Assembly (NCBI GenBank): GCA_965230195.1 | Contig: OZ245997.1 | Location: 3,348,001 to 3,412,000, forward strand | Reading direction: 5' to 3' | Source of the DNA: Putridiphycobacter sp965230195 | GTDB lineage: Bacteria; Bacteroidota; Bacteroidia; Flavobacteriales_D; Crocinitomicaceae | DNA length: 64,000 nt | Shown: piece after piece, positions 34,559 to 44,217 of the stretch | How the letters are laid out: each line of letters opens with the position of its first letter | Numbering within the stretch: position 1 is the stretch's first letter | Notes under the pieces: model-generated | Seen by the model: the letters and a program-made list of their open reading frames with translations, nothing else | What the model was told of the DNA's origin: nothing | The model's database searches: none | Made by a program: the position numbers and the translations under genes

Positions 34559-37399
34559 TTATCTAATCACTGAAACGTGACCGGTTTTGGTGTGTTTTTT
34601 ATCTGACATGGTCTCGTTGAATGATACTTTCCAGACGTAAACGCCATTTTCAACAAGATTTTGGCCATAATAACCATCCCATCCAATGCCTGGATCATGA
34701 CTAACAAAAAGTAATTCTCCCCAACGGTTAAAAATTTCCAGTCTGAAATTATAAATATCAACACCACTGAAAAATACCGGACTAAAATTGTCATTAAAGG
34801 CATTGCCATCAGGAGTAAAGGCATTAGGAATATAGAATATAAGTTCATCTTCAACAACAAGGATAGTTTTGTATGTATCTGAGCAATGTTCGGTTAGGTC
34901 ATAGGCAGTTAGACTTACGCTGTAACTCTTAGCCAAATCAGGGTAAATATGTTCTGGGTGTTCTTCTTCCGAGATGGTATTATCTCCAAAATTCCAGTTA
35001 TAGAAAGTGGCTAAGGTAGATTGGTTTTGAAATTGAACAGTTGCATCATTTCGTGGGATATCTTGTGGTGAATAGGTGAACTGAGCCTGAGGGAGTGGAA
35101 TAACTTCAAGGTAATTGTCTAATCTAATTGAGTCGACACAGCCTGTTGAAGTCGATATTTTAAAGAATACATCAATATATTGGTTGATATTGGTATAATT
35201 ATCAAAGCAAATGACAGGGTTACGTTCATTTGAACTTTGGCCGTCACCAAATATCCATTCATAGCTTGGAACACCGGAAACAGCAATAGATGAATCGAAT
35301 AATTCCACACATTCACCATGACAAATAGAGAAAGTATTAGCAGTAATATTAGCCGCAAAATTGGTGTTGATAATTGCAGGGATTGTCGTATCATCCATAC
35401 AACCAAAATCACTTGTAACAATCAGATTAACCGGGTAATTACCATTAGCATCATAAATATGTTCAAGAGAAATATCTGTTGATACATCAGTATCCCCTAA
35501 GTCCCAATCGTAATTTGTAATGGTACCTGATGCAATGGTTGATTGATTGGTCAGGTTAGCTAAAAAACAGGAAACATTAACATCAAAATCAGCTACCGGG
35601 TTGGGGTATGAAACAATATTAAGATTGCTGGTATCCACACAACCTGAATCGGACTCCACAATCAGTTCCACGTCATATGTGTTTGGATTCAGGTAATTAT
35701 GGGTTGGTGACTGAAGGCCAGAGCCTGTATTATCGTCAAAATCCCAGGTGTATTGTACAATATTCCCTAAAGGTATGGTTGAACTATTAACAAAACTAAA
35801 GGTGGATTCGGCACAGGTATCCAGTCCTGTAAAACTGGCATTGGGTTGAGGGTTGATAAATTCCTGAGCGGTTAGTGAGTCCACACAGCCATAATCAGAT
35901 ATGGCGAAGAGTTCAATGGTATAACCTCCATAATTGTTATAGAGATGGCTCTCAAGGCTATCTAATCCAAAATTACCATCATCAAAATCCCACGAAATAC
36001 TATCAATCACTCCTGAGGCAATAGTAGAAAGGTCGGTAAACTGAATACTGTCATAAATGCAATTACCAACTACATCAAAGTCGACAATTGGTCGTGGATG
36101 AATGGTTACGTTTTGACTAACGGTATCTGTACAGCCTAAGTTACTTTCCACAACAAATTGCACTAAATGTGTTCCTGATGTGGCATAACTATAGGTAGTA
36201 TCTTCTGAATTAGCCGTTGTGCCATCACCAAAATCCCAATAAAATCCGGTGACCGAATTACCTAATCCTGCAATAAATGATGAGCCATCAAAATTAATCG
36301 GAGTTTGGGCACAAACGTCACTGACATTGTTCATAAAGGCGAAAGGGTAGGTAGGCTGTTCAGTAGAAATAGTGAGTCCCTGACAATTACCTCCTAAAGA
36401 ATATAATACGGTAAAATCGCCAACACCATAATTGGTAATATCTAATACACTACCGGTTTCACCAACTAAAGCAACTGAATCCTGGTACCATTGCCAGGTT
36501 CCGCCCACAGTATCGATTGTAGCTGTTAGGAGATAGGGGTCATTACAATAACTTCCGGATTCCGCAATTTGTAAGTCATAGGTGTGGCTTTCAAACAACT
36601 CAAGATTATCTAAAAAAATTCTGTGGTAGTTGAAGAGGCCATTTGTGGTTAAATCGCAGGAAGGTCCGATTGCAATTCCTGTAATATTTGAATTGGTTTG
36701 AAAATTAAAATTAAAGGTGTGCCAGGTACTGTCAAATGGTAAAATGGGCCGGATTGAATCGAGTACCACCCAGTTGGGATCATTACATCCTGAATTAGAT
36801 GGCATAGGAATATTAGAACAGTTCGTAGTACCATAGATTGATAACCTCAATGTATCATCCCAGTTCCAGTTATTAATCCACCAGCTGTTAAAAACATCAA
36901 ATTGAAGGGTATATGTATTGCCCGGGGTAAAAGGGACATTTAAACAACTACTGGCATAGTTATAGTTGACCCAATTTGAATTATTGGTCCAAAAAGTCAT
37001 TCCCAAAAAGCCATTTGATACAGAAGTTGAGCATTCCTCCGGAATCACATTGTTGTTCCACCAATTATATAATGCACAAGTATCGCATGAGTTAAGGTAT
37101 TGTGCACCCCACCAATTGTTCCATACGTTAGTAGCCGAGGACCATCCATCCAAACAATTCAAGCCACTGTTGGGGCTATTGGTCCACCAGGCAGAATCCG
37201 GACAACAACTGGAATTATTAAAATCAGGATTAGGGATAGCATTATAGGATTGTGCGTTGAGTCCTAAACTACACTGACAATCGGTGTCCAGCAAATCAAT
37301 TTGTCCGTCACCATCATCATCAATACCGTTATCACAGATCTCCTGAGAAAACAAAGCTGTACTAAAGAAAAGTAGGGGCAACAGCAGTCTTAATTTCAT
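34559..37399 (-). CDS. PKD-repeat protein with T9SS type B sorting domain
   Basis: A 946-residue surface or secreted protein. After the signal peptide (1-18) comes an acidic CDNGIDDDGDGQIDLLDTDC motif (about 21-40), which looks like a calcium-binding loop. Next is a region rich in Trp, Asn and Tyr (about 60-200). From about 345 there are at least five PKD domains (WDFGDGTT, WDFDDGN, WDFDDNTGS, WDLGDTD, WIFGDGQ and WNFGDNTIS). The C-terminus is a type B sorting domain: NAFTPDGNAFND, FNRWGELLF, ending GHVSVIR. No catalytic site is visible. It lies next to another type B gene on the same strand and their tails are nearly the same, so they were probably duplicated. Confidence 0.88.
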   Translation of the reverse strand: MKLRLLLPLLFFSTALFSQEICDNGIDDDGDGQIDLLDTDCQCSLGLNAQSYNAIPNPDFNNSSCCPDSAWWTNSPNSGLNCLDGWSSATNVWNNWWGAQYLNSCDTCALYNWWNNNVIPEECSTSVSNGFLGMTFWTNNSNWVNYNYASSCLNVPFTPGNTYTLQFDVFNSWWINNWNWDDTLRLSIYGTTNCSNIPMPSNSGCNDPNWVVLDSIRPILPFDSTWHTFNFNFQTNSNITGIAIGPSCDLTTNGLFNYHRIFLDNLELFESHTYDLQIAESGSYCNDPYLLTATIDTVGGTWQWYQDSVALVGETGSVLDITNYGVGDFTVLYSLGGNCQGLTISTEQPTYPFAFMNNVSDVCAQTPINFDGSSFIAGLGNSVTGFYWDFGDGTTANSEDTTYSYATSGTHLVQFVVESNLGCTDTVSQNVTIHPRPIVDFDVVGNCIYDSIQFTDLSTIASGVIDSISWDFDDGNFGLDSLESHLYNNYGGYTIELFAISDYGCVDSLTAQEFINPQPNASFTGLDTCAESTFSFVNSSTIPLGNIVQYTWDFDDNTGSGLQSPTHNYLNPNTYDVELIVESDSGCVDTSNLNIVSYPNPVADFDVNVSCFLANLTNQSTIASGTITNYDWDLGDTDVSTDISLEHIYDANGNYPVNLIVTSDFGCMDDTTIPAIINTNFAANITANTFSICHGECVELFDSSIAVSGVPSYEWIFGDGQSSNERNPVICFDNYTNINQYIDVFFKISTSTGCVDSIRLDNYLEVIPLPQAQFTYSPQDIPRNDATVQFQNQSTLATFYNWNFGDNTISEEEHPEHIYPDLAKSYSVSLTAYDLTEHCSDTYKTILVVEDELIFYIPNAFTPDGNAFNDNFSPVFFSGVDIYNFRLEIFNRWGELLFVSHDPGIGWDGYYGQNLVENGVYVWKVSFNETMSDKKHTKTGHVSVIR

Positions 37400-37463
37400 C
37401 TTTAATCGAATTGACTATAAATATGGGTATAATAAATCAATTTAAGATATAGACGTCGCATAA

Positions 37464-37484
37464 CAGGAAAAGTTGCTTTTCCTG
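37464..37484 (-). terminator. Possible terminator after the 1042-aa gene
   Basis: CAGGAAAAG / CTTTTCCTG form a perfect 9-bp stem with a 3-base loop, 27 bases after the stop of the minus-strand gene. No U-run follows on the minus strand, so function is uncertain. Confidence 0.4.
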
Positions 37485-37510
37485 ATTAACGGTATGACTA
37501 TCAGTATGGA

Positions 37511-40500
37511 CTACCTGATGACAGAAACATGTCCGATTTTGGTATGCTTTTTATCTGACATGGTTTCTCTGAATTGTATCTTCCAGATATATACACCCGG
37601 TTGTACAACTTTTCCGTCATAAGTACCATCCCAACCAATATCATAATTGAAAGATTCAAATACAATTTCACCCCATCTGTCATAGAGTATTAAATGGTAT
37701 TGATAAGGTTCAACTCCTGAAGTCATTACCGGAGAAAATGTTGTATTTGGTCCTGTTGCACCTGGTGTAAATGCATTGGGAACATAAAACACTATGACAT
37801 CCTGAAATTCAAGATATTTTGTGACCTCATGGGTACATCCAAAATTATTACTGGCCTGAAGCGTAATTGGGTAAACCAATTCAGTTTCATCTGTAGGAAA
37901 TGTAAAAGTAGGATCATCTAACACCGAAACACCAAATGATAAACCAAAGTTCCACAAATAGCCATCAGCCCCTTCGGAAAGGTTAGTGAAGTTGATTTCA
38001 CCATTTTCTGAAGTCAGATGTTGTGGTGTAAAGTCAAAGTTTGCCTCCGGAATCGGACTAACAGTAACGTCTTGAGTTTCTGTATCAGAACAACCATTAT
38101 TGGTAACTGTCAGGGTAACGGTATAGGTTCCGGCTACTGTATATACATGCTCTGGATTTTGTTCTGTTGAATTATTGTTATCGCCGAAATCCCAAAGCCA
38201 GGAAGGGTTACCGCCTACAATAACCGTTTGATCAGCAAAGGTAATGTTTGCATCCTGACATACGGCAGGATTATCAACTGAAAATTCAGCATCCAATACA
38301 CCAGAATTGATCACAATGGTATCGTAAATGGTGTCACAAGTATTGTAAACCTGTACTGAATAAGTATCAGGTGTATTAACATCAATATTATCGGTTGTGG
38401 CTCCTGTAGACCATAAATACTGTACGTTTTCGTTCGCTGGCAATGCTGTGTTTGCTAATACGGTAGCGTCAAGGTTTACAGGAAATGTACAGGTTGTCAT
38501 TGGGCTTGCCCCCAAATCAATTTGATTAATTGGTAAGCTAAATTCAAAATCAAAAATAAAACTGGCACCGTCATTTAAGCCTCCTGCCAGGTAATTTAAA
38601 CCGTTTACCAATGGATAATCGGATGCAGTTGTACACTCTGTGTGGAATAAAATACCTTCTCTGTTGTATTTACACCTTGACCCAACGTGAAAGTGCTGAC
38701 CATTTACATCTCCTCCAAAGTAAGAGCCGTAGTTTAAAGCAACTGCATCTGGCTCCAGAACACACATATATAATCCTTTTTCAGCTGCAGTGTAAGCATT
38801 TGCAGTAGTAGGGAAGTTGTTTCCGGTTGATGCTCCGGTGAAGTAGACTTTATCACAATAGTCTATTCCAAAAGCAGTCATGTATATTTCAGGCTGAGCC
38901 ACATCAAAACAACCAATTGCTGTTGAAAACAACGTTGTACTTAAATCGGTGGTTAATTTATGAACAAACAGGTTATTTGTACTTGGTGAAGAATATGCAC
39001 CTCCGCTGACAGGGTAGGCTCCTCTGGTGGATCCCCCGACAAAGATTTCATTAGCATCATTGATTTCGACAAATTTGGCACGGTCATTAGCGCCGGTTCC
39101 CAAATAAGATGAAAAATTTAAAGCTGCTCCTGTTGGACTCAGGCAAGATACAAAACCGTCTCTTAAACCAGCAGGCAATGTATTCAGAGCACCTGGTGTA
39201 ACCGGGAAATCTGCACTGGCGGTTGAACCGACCACATAAATATTACCGTTTGGTGCTACGCTTACACTGTTAACAATATCATCTCCAGTCGTTCCACCAA
39301 GGTAAGTCGACCAAATCATAGTAGTCAGGTTAGCATTAAATTTAGAAAGGATACCACTTTGAAGACCTTGCAATGCTGTTTGATAGGCTCCTGCGGTGGA
39401 TGGAAAGTCAGCTGATTGCGTCATTCCACAAACAAAAATATCGTTATTGGCATCAACAAATAGTCCTGCACCAAGATCAGAATCCCCAATACCCTCATCA
39501 GCAGTACCACCAAGATAGGTAGATGCAACAAGTGCAGTACCAGCATTATTTAATATTCCAATGGCATAATCCAGTGTTCCGTTAAACGTTCCGTCTGCAG
39601 CTCCGGCAGTCATTGGAAAGGAACCGTTACTATTCACAAGTATAACCAATTCATCATTTTGGTTGACGATCACATCAAGTGGGTAATCATTGTCTCCACC
39701 AATATAAGTGGCATATAACATATTTCCAGCCTGATCAAATTTCTGAACAGCACCTAAGAGGCCACCCCCGACAAATGCAGTTTGGTAAGCACCAACTGTT
39801 GTGGGAAAGCCACCAAATAAACTACCTCCGGCAGAATATAGATTACCAGCCTGATCAAAGGCAGAACAGTTGGCAGAGTAAAGGTTAGTTGATCCTGAAT
39901 AAGAAGAAAATATCAGAGTAGGGTCAATGATAAGATCATAGTTCTTATCATACCCTTCTGGAAAGGTAAAGGAAAGCGTTTTATTAACCAGTTGATAAGC
40001 ACTTTTAACTTCAACCTGTTTACCGTTAATGTTTTGGTAAACATAGGGTTTATCTTCAACTATTTCATTAATTGTGTTAACTAAGTGTAAGCGGCCTTCC
40101 GAATCAATATAAATATTATCCAATCCCTTATACTTTAACTTAATCTGATTAGTGTTTGCACCTGCTTTAACTATAAAATCATACTTAATCCGGTGGTTTT
40201 GATCATGCATCACAAAATCAATTCCCTTGTAGATTTCTTTGTATTTTATTTTATGATATCCATAAACTTCAGGTGCCCAATTGGCACTTTTTTCTCCTAC
40301 AAAGAAGTTGAAGTAATGGTCTGTTGATTCAAACTGTTCAACCGTTGCCGATTGGTTAGCTCCTGCAAAATTGACTTCAAAAGCATGATGCTTAATCATG
40401 GCTTCCCGGTTTTTCTCTTCAAAGGCCTCATGGTAGGCCTCACTGTCGAAAAGGTGATAAGTTAATTTTCCTTTTTCCAGAAAAATATTACCATTAGGAA

Positions 40501-40639
40501 TAGCATGGGAAAAGTTAATTTTATGGTCGAATTGTCCTTTGTTCTCGATAAAGCACCAATCAAAATCGTTGGCATATGAACTTAAATGCGATAAAAAGAC
40601 GAGTGTAAACAGTATGCGGGTGTATTTAGCCATCATCAT
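37511..40639 (-). CDS. SBBP-repeat / PKD protein with T9SS type B sorting domain
   Basis: A 1042-residue exported protein. The signal peptide covers about 1-23. Next comes a DUF7948-like N-terminal region starting with WCFIENKGQFDHKINFSHAI (about 28-47). Residues of about 240-660 are SBBP-type seven- to eight-bladed propeller repeats (STYLGGT, SSYLGTG, ASTYLGGTADEG and similar). A PKD domain has WLWDFGDNNNSTEQNPEHVY, and the end is a type B sorting domain (NAFTPGATGPNTTF, LYDRWGEIVFE, GHVSVIR). Surface adhesion or a matrix role is inferred. It is upstream of the related 946-aa gene, 111 bp away. Confidence 0.88.
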   Translation of the reverse strand: MMMAKYTRILFTLVFLSHLSSYANDFDWCFIENKGQFDHKINFSHAIPNGNIFLEKGKLTYHLFDSEAYHEAFEEKNREAMIKHHAFEVNFAGANQSATVEQFESTDHYFNFFVGEKSANWAPEVYGYHKIKYKEIYKGIDFVMHDQNHRIKYDFIVKAGANTNQIKLKYKGLDNIYIDSEGRLHLVNTINEIVEDKPYVYQNINGKQVEVKSAYQLVNKTLSFTFPEGYDKNYDLIIDPTLIFSSYSGSTNLYSANCSAFDQAGNLYSAGGSLFGGFPTTVGAYQTAFVGGGLLGAVQKFDQAGNMLYATYIGGDNDYPLDVIVNQNDELVILVNSNGSFPMTAGAADGTFNGTLDYAIGILNNAGTALVASTYLGGTADEGIGDSDLGAGLFVDANNDIFVCGMTQSADFPSTAGAYQTALQGLQSGILSKFNANLTTMIWSTYLGGTTGDDIVNSVSVAPNGNIYVVGSTASADFPVTPGALNTLPAGLRDGFVSCLSPTGAALNFSSYLGTGANDRAKFVEINDANEIFVGGSTRGAYPVSGGAYSSPSTNNLFVHKLTTDLSTTLFSTAIGCFDVAQPEIYMTAFGIDYCDKVYFTGASTGNNFPTTANAYTAAEKGLYMCVLEPDAVALNYGSYFGGDVNGQHFHVGSRCKYNREGILFHTECTTASDYPLVNGLNYLAGGLNDGASFIFDFEFSLPINQIDLGASPMTTCTFPVNLDATVLANTALPANENVQYLWSTGATTDNIDVNTPDTYSVQVYNTCDTIYDTIVINSGVLDAEFSVDNPAVCQDANITFADQTVIVGGNPSWLWDFGDNNNSTEQNPEHVYTVAGTYTVTLTVTNNGCSDTETQDVTVSPIPEANFDFTPQHLTSENGEINFTNLSEGADGYLWNFGLSFGVSVLDDPTFTFPTDETELVYPITLQASNNFGCTHEVTKYLEFQDVIVFYVPNAFTPGATGPNTTFSPVMTSGVEPYQYHLILYDRWGEIVFESFNYDIGWDGTYDGKVVQPGVYIWKIQFRETMSDKKHTKIGHVSVIR

Positions 40640-40692
40640 ATTTTCTTTTTAGACGTTATTAACTTCGTGTAGTTGCCAATTTTATGCCAGTT

Positions 40693-41901
40693 TTATGCCC
40701 TTTCAATAATTGTGGCATATCCCTGACCGACCCCAATACACATAGTTACCAGCGCGTATTTTTTATTCGTTTTTTGCAATTCAATTGCAGCAGTTTGTAA
40801 AATTCTTCCCCCGGTCATCCCAAGCGGGTGTCCAAGTGCAATAGCACCTCCATTAGGGTTAATTCTTGGGTCATTATCTTCGATACCCAGCTTTCTGGTG
40901 CAAGCAAGTGCTTGAGCAGCAAAGGCTTCATTAATCTCAATAATATCCATATCATCAATTGTCAAGCCAGCTCTTTTCAGGGCTTTTTCAGTAGCCTGAA
41001 CAGGGCCTATTCCCATAATTCTAGGTTCCACGCCGGCAATGGCTGAAGATACAATTCTGGCCAATGGTTTCATATCGTTGGCTTTTACAGCTTCTTCAGA
41101 AGCCACTAACAACGCAACTGCACCATCATTTAAACCTGAAGAATTTCCTGCAGTCACAGAGCCGCCTTCTTTTTTAAAAGATGCTCTTAATTTACCAAGT
41201 ATTTCAATAGTAGTTTGAGGTTTTATAAATTCATCCTGATCAAAAATGATCGGATCTTTTTTACGTTGTGGAATAGTCACTTTTACAATTTCTTCTGCTA
41301 AACGACCTCTGTTTCTAGCATCTGCAGCTTTGGAATGGCTCCAATAAGCAAATTTATCCTGATCTTCTCTTGAAATATTATACATTTCAACCAGGTTTTC
41401 AGCTGTTCCACCCATACTATCTGTTCCGTATAACGCTTCCATCTTAGGGTTGATGAATCGCCAACCAAAACTGGAGTCGTGCATTTCAGCATCCCGTCCA
41501 AATGGCTTCGATACTTTAGAGATTACCCATGGTCCTCTGGTCATATTCTCCACACCACCAGATATGTAAATGTCACCGGCACCATCTTTAATAGCACGTG
41601 TAGCATTAATAGTAGATGCCATTCCGGAAGCACATAACCGGTTAACAGTTTCTCCACCAGCTGTCCATGGTACGCCAGCCAGTAAAGCACTCATTCTGGC
41701 AACATTTCTATTATCTTCACCTGCCTGATTTGCACATCCGAATATTACATCTTCAATAAGGTTCGGGTCCAGATTACTGTTTCTTTCCAGAAGCTCCCGT
41801 ATTACAATAGCTCCCAAATCATCTGTTCTGACAGGAGCCAGACTGCCCCCAAAATTTCCTATAGCTGTTCTGACAGCATCTATGATATATACTTGTTTCA
41901 T
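40693..41901 (-). CDS. Acetyl-CoA C-acyltransferase (thiolase, PcaF/PaaJ-like)
   Basis: A 402-residue thiolase that makes or cleaves beta-ketoacyl-CoA. The acyl-enzyme cysteine is Cys90 in NRLCASGM. The second catalytic pair lies in NPNGGAIALGHPLGMTG and the C-terminal CIGVGQG. GCANQAGEDNRNVARM, GWRFINPKMEALYG and VTAGNSSGLNDGA match the 3-oxoadipyl-CoA thiolase (PcaF/PaaJ) branch better than FadA or AtoB. No ring-cleavage or phenylacetate genes are near, so it could instead serve fatty-acid or short-chain metabolism. Its start faces the GT39-like gene, with 116 bp between. Confidence 0.88.
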   Translation of the reverse strand: MKQVYIIDAVRTAIGNFGGSLAPVRTDDLGAIVIRELLERNSNLDPNLIEDVIFGCANQAGEDNRNVARMSALLAGVPWTAGGETVNRLCASGMASTINATRAIKDGAGDIYISGGVENMTRGPWVISKVSKPFGRDAEMHDSSFGWRFINPKMEALYGTDSMGGTAENLVEMYNISREDQDKFAYWSHSKAADARNRGRLAEEIVKVTIPQRKKDPIIFDQDEFIKPQTTIEILGKLRASFKKEGGSVTAGNSSGLNDGAVALLVASEEAVKANDMKPLARIVSSAIAGVEPRIMGIGPVQATEKALKRAGLTIDDMDIIEINEAFAAQALACTRKLGIEDNDPRINPNGGAIALGHPLGMTGGRILQTAAIELQKTNKKYALVTMCIGVGQGYATIIERA

Positions 41902-41998
41902 TTCTTATTATCTTATCACTTTGACTTTATCAAAAAGCAAATGACTGGTTTGATTTAATTATATTTTGTTTTAATCCGAAAATTTGATCCAAATTTAA

Positions 41999-42006
41999 TA
42001 AGTTTG
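41999..42006 (+). promoter_or_regulatory. Overlapping divergent -7 elements (thiolase / GT39)
   Basis: TAAGTTTG here fits a + strand -7 box, 11 bases before ATG 42018. One base away, CAAATTTA at 41990-41997 is TAAATTTG on the minus strand, pointing to the thiolase gene. No convincing -33 elements are seen on either strand. Confidence 0.4.
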
Positions 42007-42017
42007 GAACAGATTAT

Positions 42018-43445
42018 ATGCAAATCAGTGACAGAAAAATTATAGGGATTCTAATTATTTTACAACTTGTAATTTGTATCCCTTTCCTGAATAGTTTTCC
42101 CATTGCTTTAGATGAACCGTTTTCAATCTATTATAGTCAACAAAGTTTAGCTGAAATTTGGGAAATGTTAAGTCAGGAAAATAATCCGCCATTACATTTT
42201 TTTCTGTTACATTTTTGGATTAAGTGCTTTGGAATAGGTGTTTTTTCAGTCAGGAGCTTATCCCTTGTCTTTAGTATCATAACCATTGTGCCGTTGTTTT
42301 ACTTGGGTAAATCTTTAATGAGCAGAAAGTATGCGATTTTGGTTGTTTTACTATTTTGTTTTTCTAATTTCAATCATTATCATGCACTTGAAGCCAGAAC
42401 CTATTCTTTACTGGTATTACTCTACGTCAGTATAGTCTGGACTATATACAGAATAGTATTTGAAAAAAAACAATTATGGCTGACTCTGGGGGTGTTAAAC
42501 GGTTTACTATTGTATACACATTACCTGGCAGCTTTTATTATTGGCGTTGAGTTTCTGATTCTATTATTATTTATGAGACAATTAACCAAAAGGCAAGGCC
42601 TGTTTTTGGTATTATCGTTAATTATAAGCGGAGTGATTTACATTCCGGGAATCATACTGTTTATGACCAGACTGGGTCATTTTAGTAATGAAGGAACATG
42701 GGTTGTCATGCCTGTGTATTCAGAGTTATATGGCAATATTGTCCGTTTTATGAACGGCAAAATAGCGGTATTGATTTTAATTGGATTGACAGGTGGGGTA
42801 GCGGTGCTTAACAGAGGGGTTGTTTTAGAATCATTAAGAGAAAAAATCAAATCGAAACAGGCATTTTTTGTTGTGGCTGCCTTTTTGATCCCTTATTGCG
42901 GGATGTTCTTAGTATCAGTTGTTTTCCAACCGGTTTTTATTGACCGGTATTTATTGTATACAACGCCGGTATTGTACTTAATTGTTGTTTTACTGGTTGA
43001 AATCGTCTTAAAACATTACCGGTTTAAACAAATATGGCCATTGTTTTTACTGCCTATGTTGTTGACATTTAACTTCAAACCAGAACTTTTAAGGGAAAGT
43101 GATCAGATTGCGAAGCACATTAAAAGTATTGAAGGTGAATCCACTGTTATTGTGATCAGTCCACCTTTTTATGACCTGACTTTTTTGTATCATTATGATA
43201 TTGAAGCCTTCAAAAATTATCAGGGAAAAGAGGACTATATTAAAAACAACCAAATGATAAAAGCTTACGGTAAAGGAGATCTGATTTTGGATGCCCGCTC
43301 AGAGCATGTCATATTTCTTGACGCCAATGCTTCGTTTTTATATCCTGAAAACGGAATAATTACCGAATTAAACAAAGGATACGATTGTATAGACAGCGCC
43401 CGGTTTAAGGGAAATTACAGTATATTTGAATTTAAAAAAAAGTAA
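42018..43445 (+). CDS. GT39-like membrane glycosyltransferase
   Basis: A 475-residue polytopic protein resembling the dolichyl-phosphate-mannose mannosyltransferase (GT39/PMT, GT-C) fold. The first loop has the acidic motif ALDEPFSIYYSQQ, followed by NNPPLHFFLLHFWIKCFG, both typical of this group. About nine to eleven hydrophobic helices follow. After about residue 365 comes a smaller soluble domain. Such enzymes use polyprenyl-phosphate sugars and add them to lipids or exported proteins at the outer face of the inner membrane; the acceptor is unknown. The next gene starts within or just after its stop. Confidence 0.82.
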   Translation: MQISDRKIIGILIILQLVICIPFLNSFPIALDEPFSIYYSQQSLAEIWEMLSQENNPPLHFFLLHFWIKCFGIGVFSVRSLSLVFSIITIVPLFYLGKSLMSRKYAILVVLLFCFSNFNHYHALEARTYSLLVLLYVSIVWTIYRIVFEKKQLWLTLGVLNGLLLYTHYLAAFIIGVEFLILLLFMRQLTKRQGLFLVLSLIISGVIYIPGIILFMTRLGHFSNEGTWVVMPVYSELYGNIVRFMNGKIAVLILIGLTGGVAVLNRGVVLESLREKIKSKQAFFVVAAFLIPYCGMFLVSVVFQPVFIDRYLLYTTPVLYLIVVLLVEIVLKHYRFKQIWPLFLLPMLLTFNFKPELLRESDQIAKHIKSIEGESTVIVISPPFYDLTFLYHYDIEAFKNYQGKEDYIKNNQMIKAYGKGDLILDARSEHVIFLDANASFLYPENGIITELNKGYDCIDSARFKGNYSIFEFKKK

Positions 43446-43449
43446 ACCA

Positions 43450-44217
43450 TTGATTAAGAAGGTCAACATAATAGGTTCAGGTAAGGTAGCAACACATTTG
43501 GCATTACATTTGTCGAATTATGTTGAAATCAGTCAGATTTGGTCAAGGAATATTTTGCATGCAAATCAATTGGCTGAACGGGTAAAATCAAAAGGTATTG
43601 ATAGTCTTTCTGTTCTTGACCATGAAGCCGATTTAAATATTATTGCCGTAACTGATGAAGCCTTATCAGAAATTGCTGATCAATTACCCCATGAATGTCC
43701 TGTTGTTCATACTTCCGGTTCAATTGGAATAGAGGTATTCGAAAAATTTGATAATGCCGGTATTTTGTACCCCTTACAAACGTTTAGTGCCAACAGGGCT
43801 GTAAACTTTAAGGAAGTTCCATTCCTGATAGAATCAAACTCCGGTACTTTTGAGTCGGAAATTATACGGTTTTGTAGTAATTATTTTTCATCTAACATTG
43901 TAAAAGCGGACAGTTTTAAAAGGGCTCAGATCCACCTGGCTGCTGTGATTACAAACAATTTTTATACTCAACTTTTAGCTGAAGCTAAACATATTCTTGA
44001 TGATCAGGAGGTAGATTATCATATTTTGGAGCCACTTCTGAAAGAAACCATATCCAAATCTTTTATGATGAATCCAACAGATGCTTTAACCGGACCGGCA
44101 AAACGAAAAGACAGACAGGTTTTATTACAACAAATGGAAAAGATTAAAGATCCAAAAGTAAAGCAGGTTTACCGGTTGATGTCTGAAATCATTATGGGGG
44201 AGGACCTTAACGCTTGA
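43450..44217 (+). CDS. Rossmann-like and DUF2520 domain protein (TTG start)
   Basis: A 255-residue protein with an N-terminal NAD(P)-binding Rossmann domain (VNIIGSGKVATHLALHL, close to the start) and a helical C-terminal DUF2520 domain, as in the F420-dependent NADP reductase-like family. The reaction is not known. No ATG is in reach: I chose TTG 43450, 4 bp after the previous stop, since it gives a normal family N-terminus. TTG 43426 would overlap the GT39 gene by 20 bp. Its last 11 bases overlap the convergent T9SS gene at 44207. Confidence 0.83.
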   Translation: MIKKVNIIGSGKVATHLALHLSNYVEISQIWSRNILHANQLAERVKSKGIDSLSVLDHEADLNIIAVTDEALSEIADQLPHECPVVHTSGSIGIEVFEKFDNAGILYPLQTFSANRAVNFKEVPFLIESNSGTFESEIIRFCSNYFSSNIVKADSFKRAQIHLAAVITNNFYTQLLAEAKHILDDQEVDYHILEPLLKETISKSFMMNPTDALTGPAKRKDRQVLLQQMEKIKDPKVKQVYRLMSEIIMGEDLNA

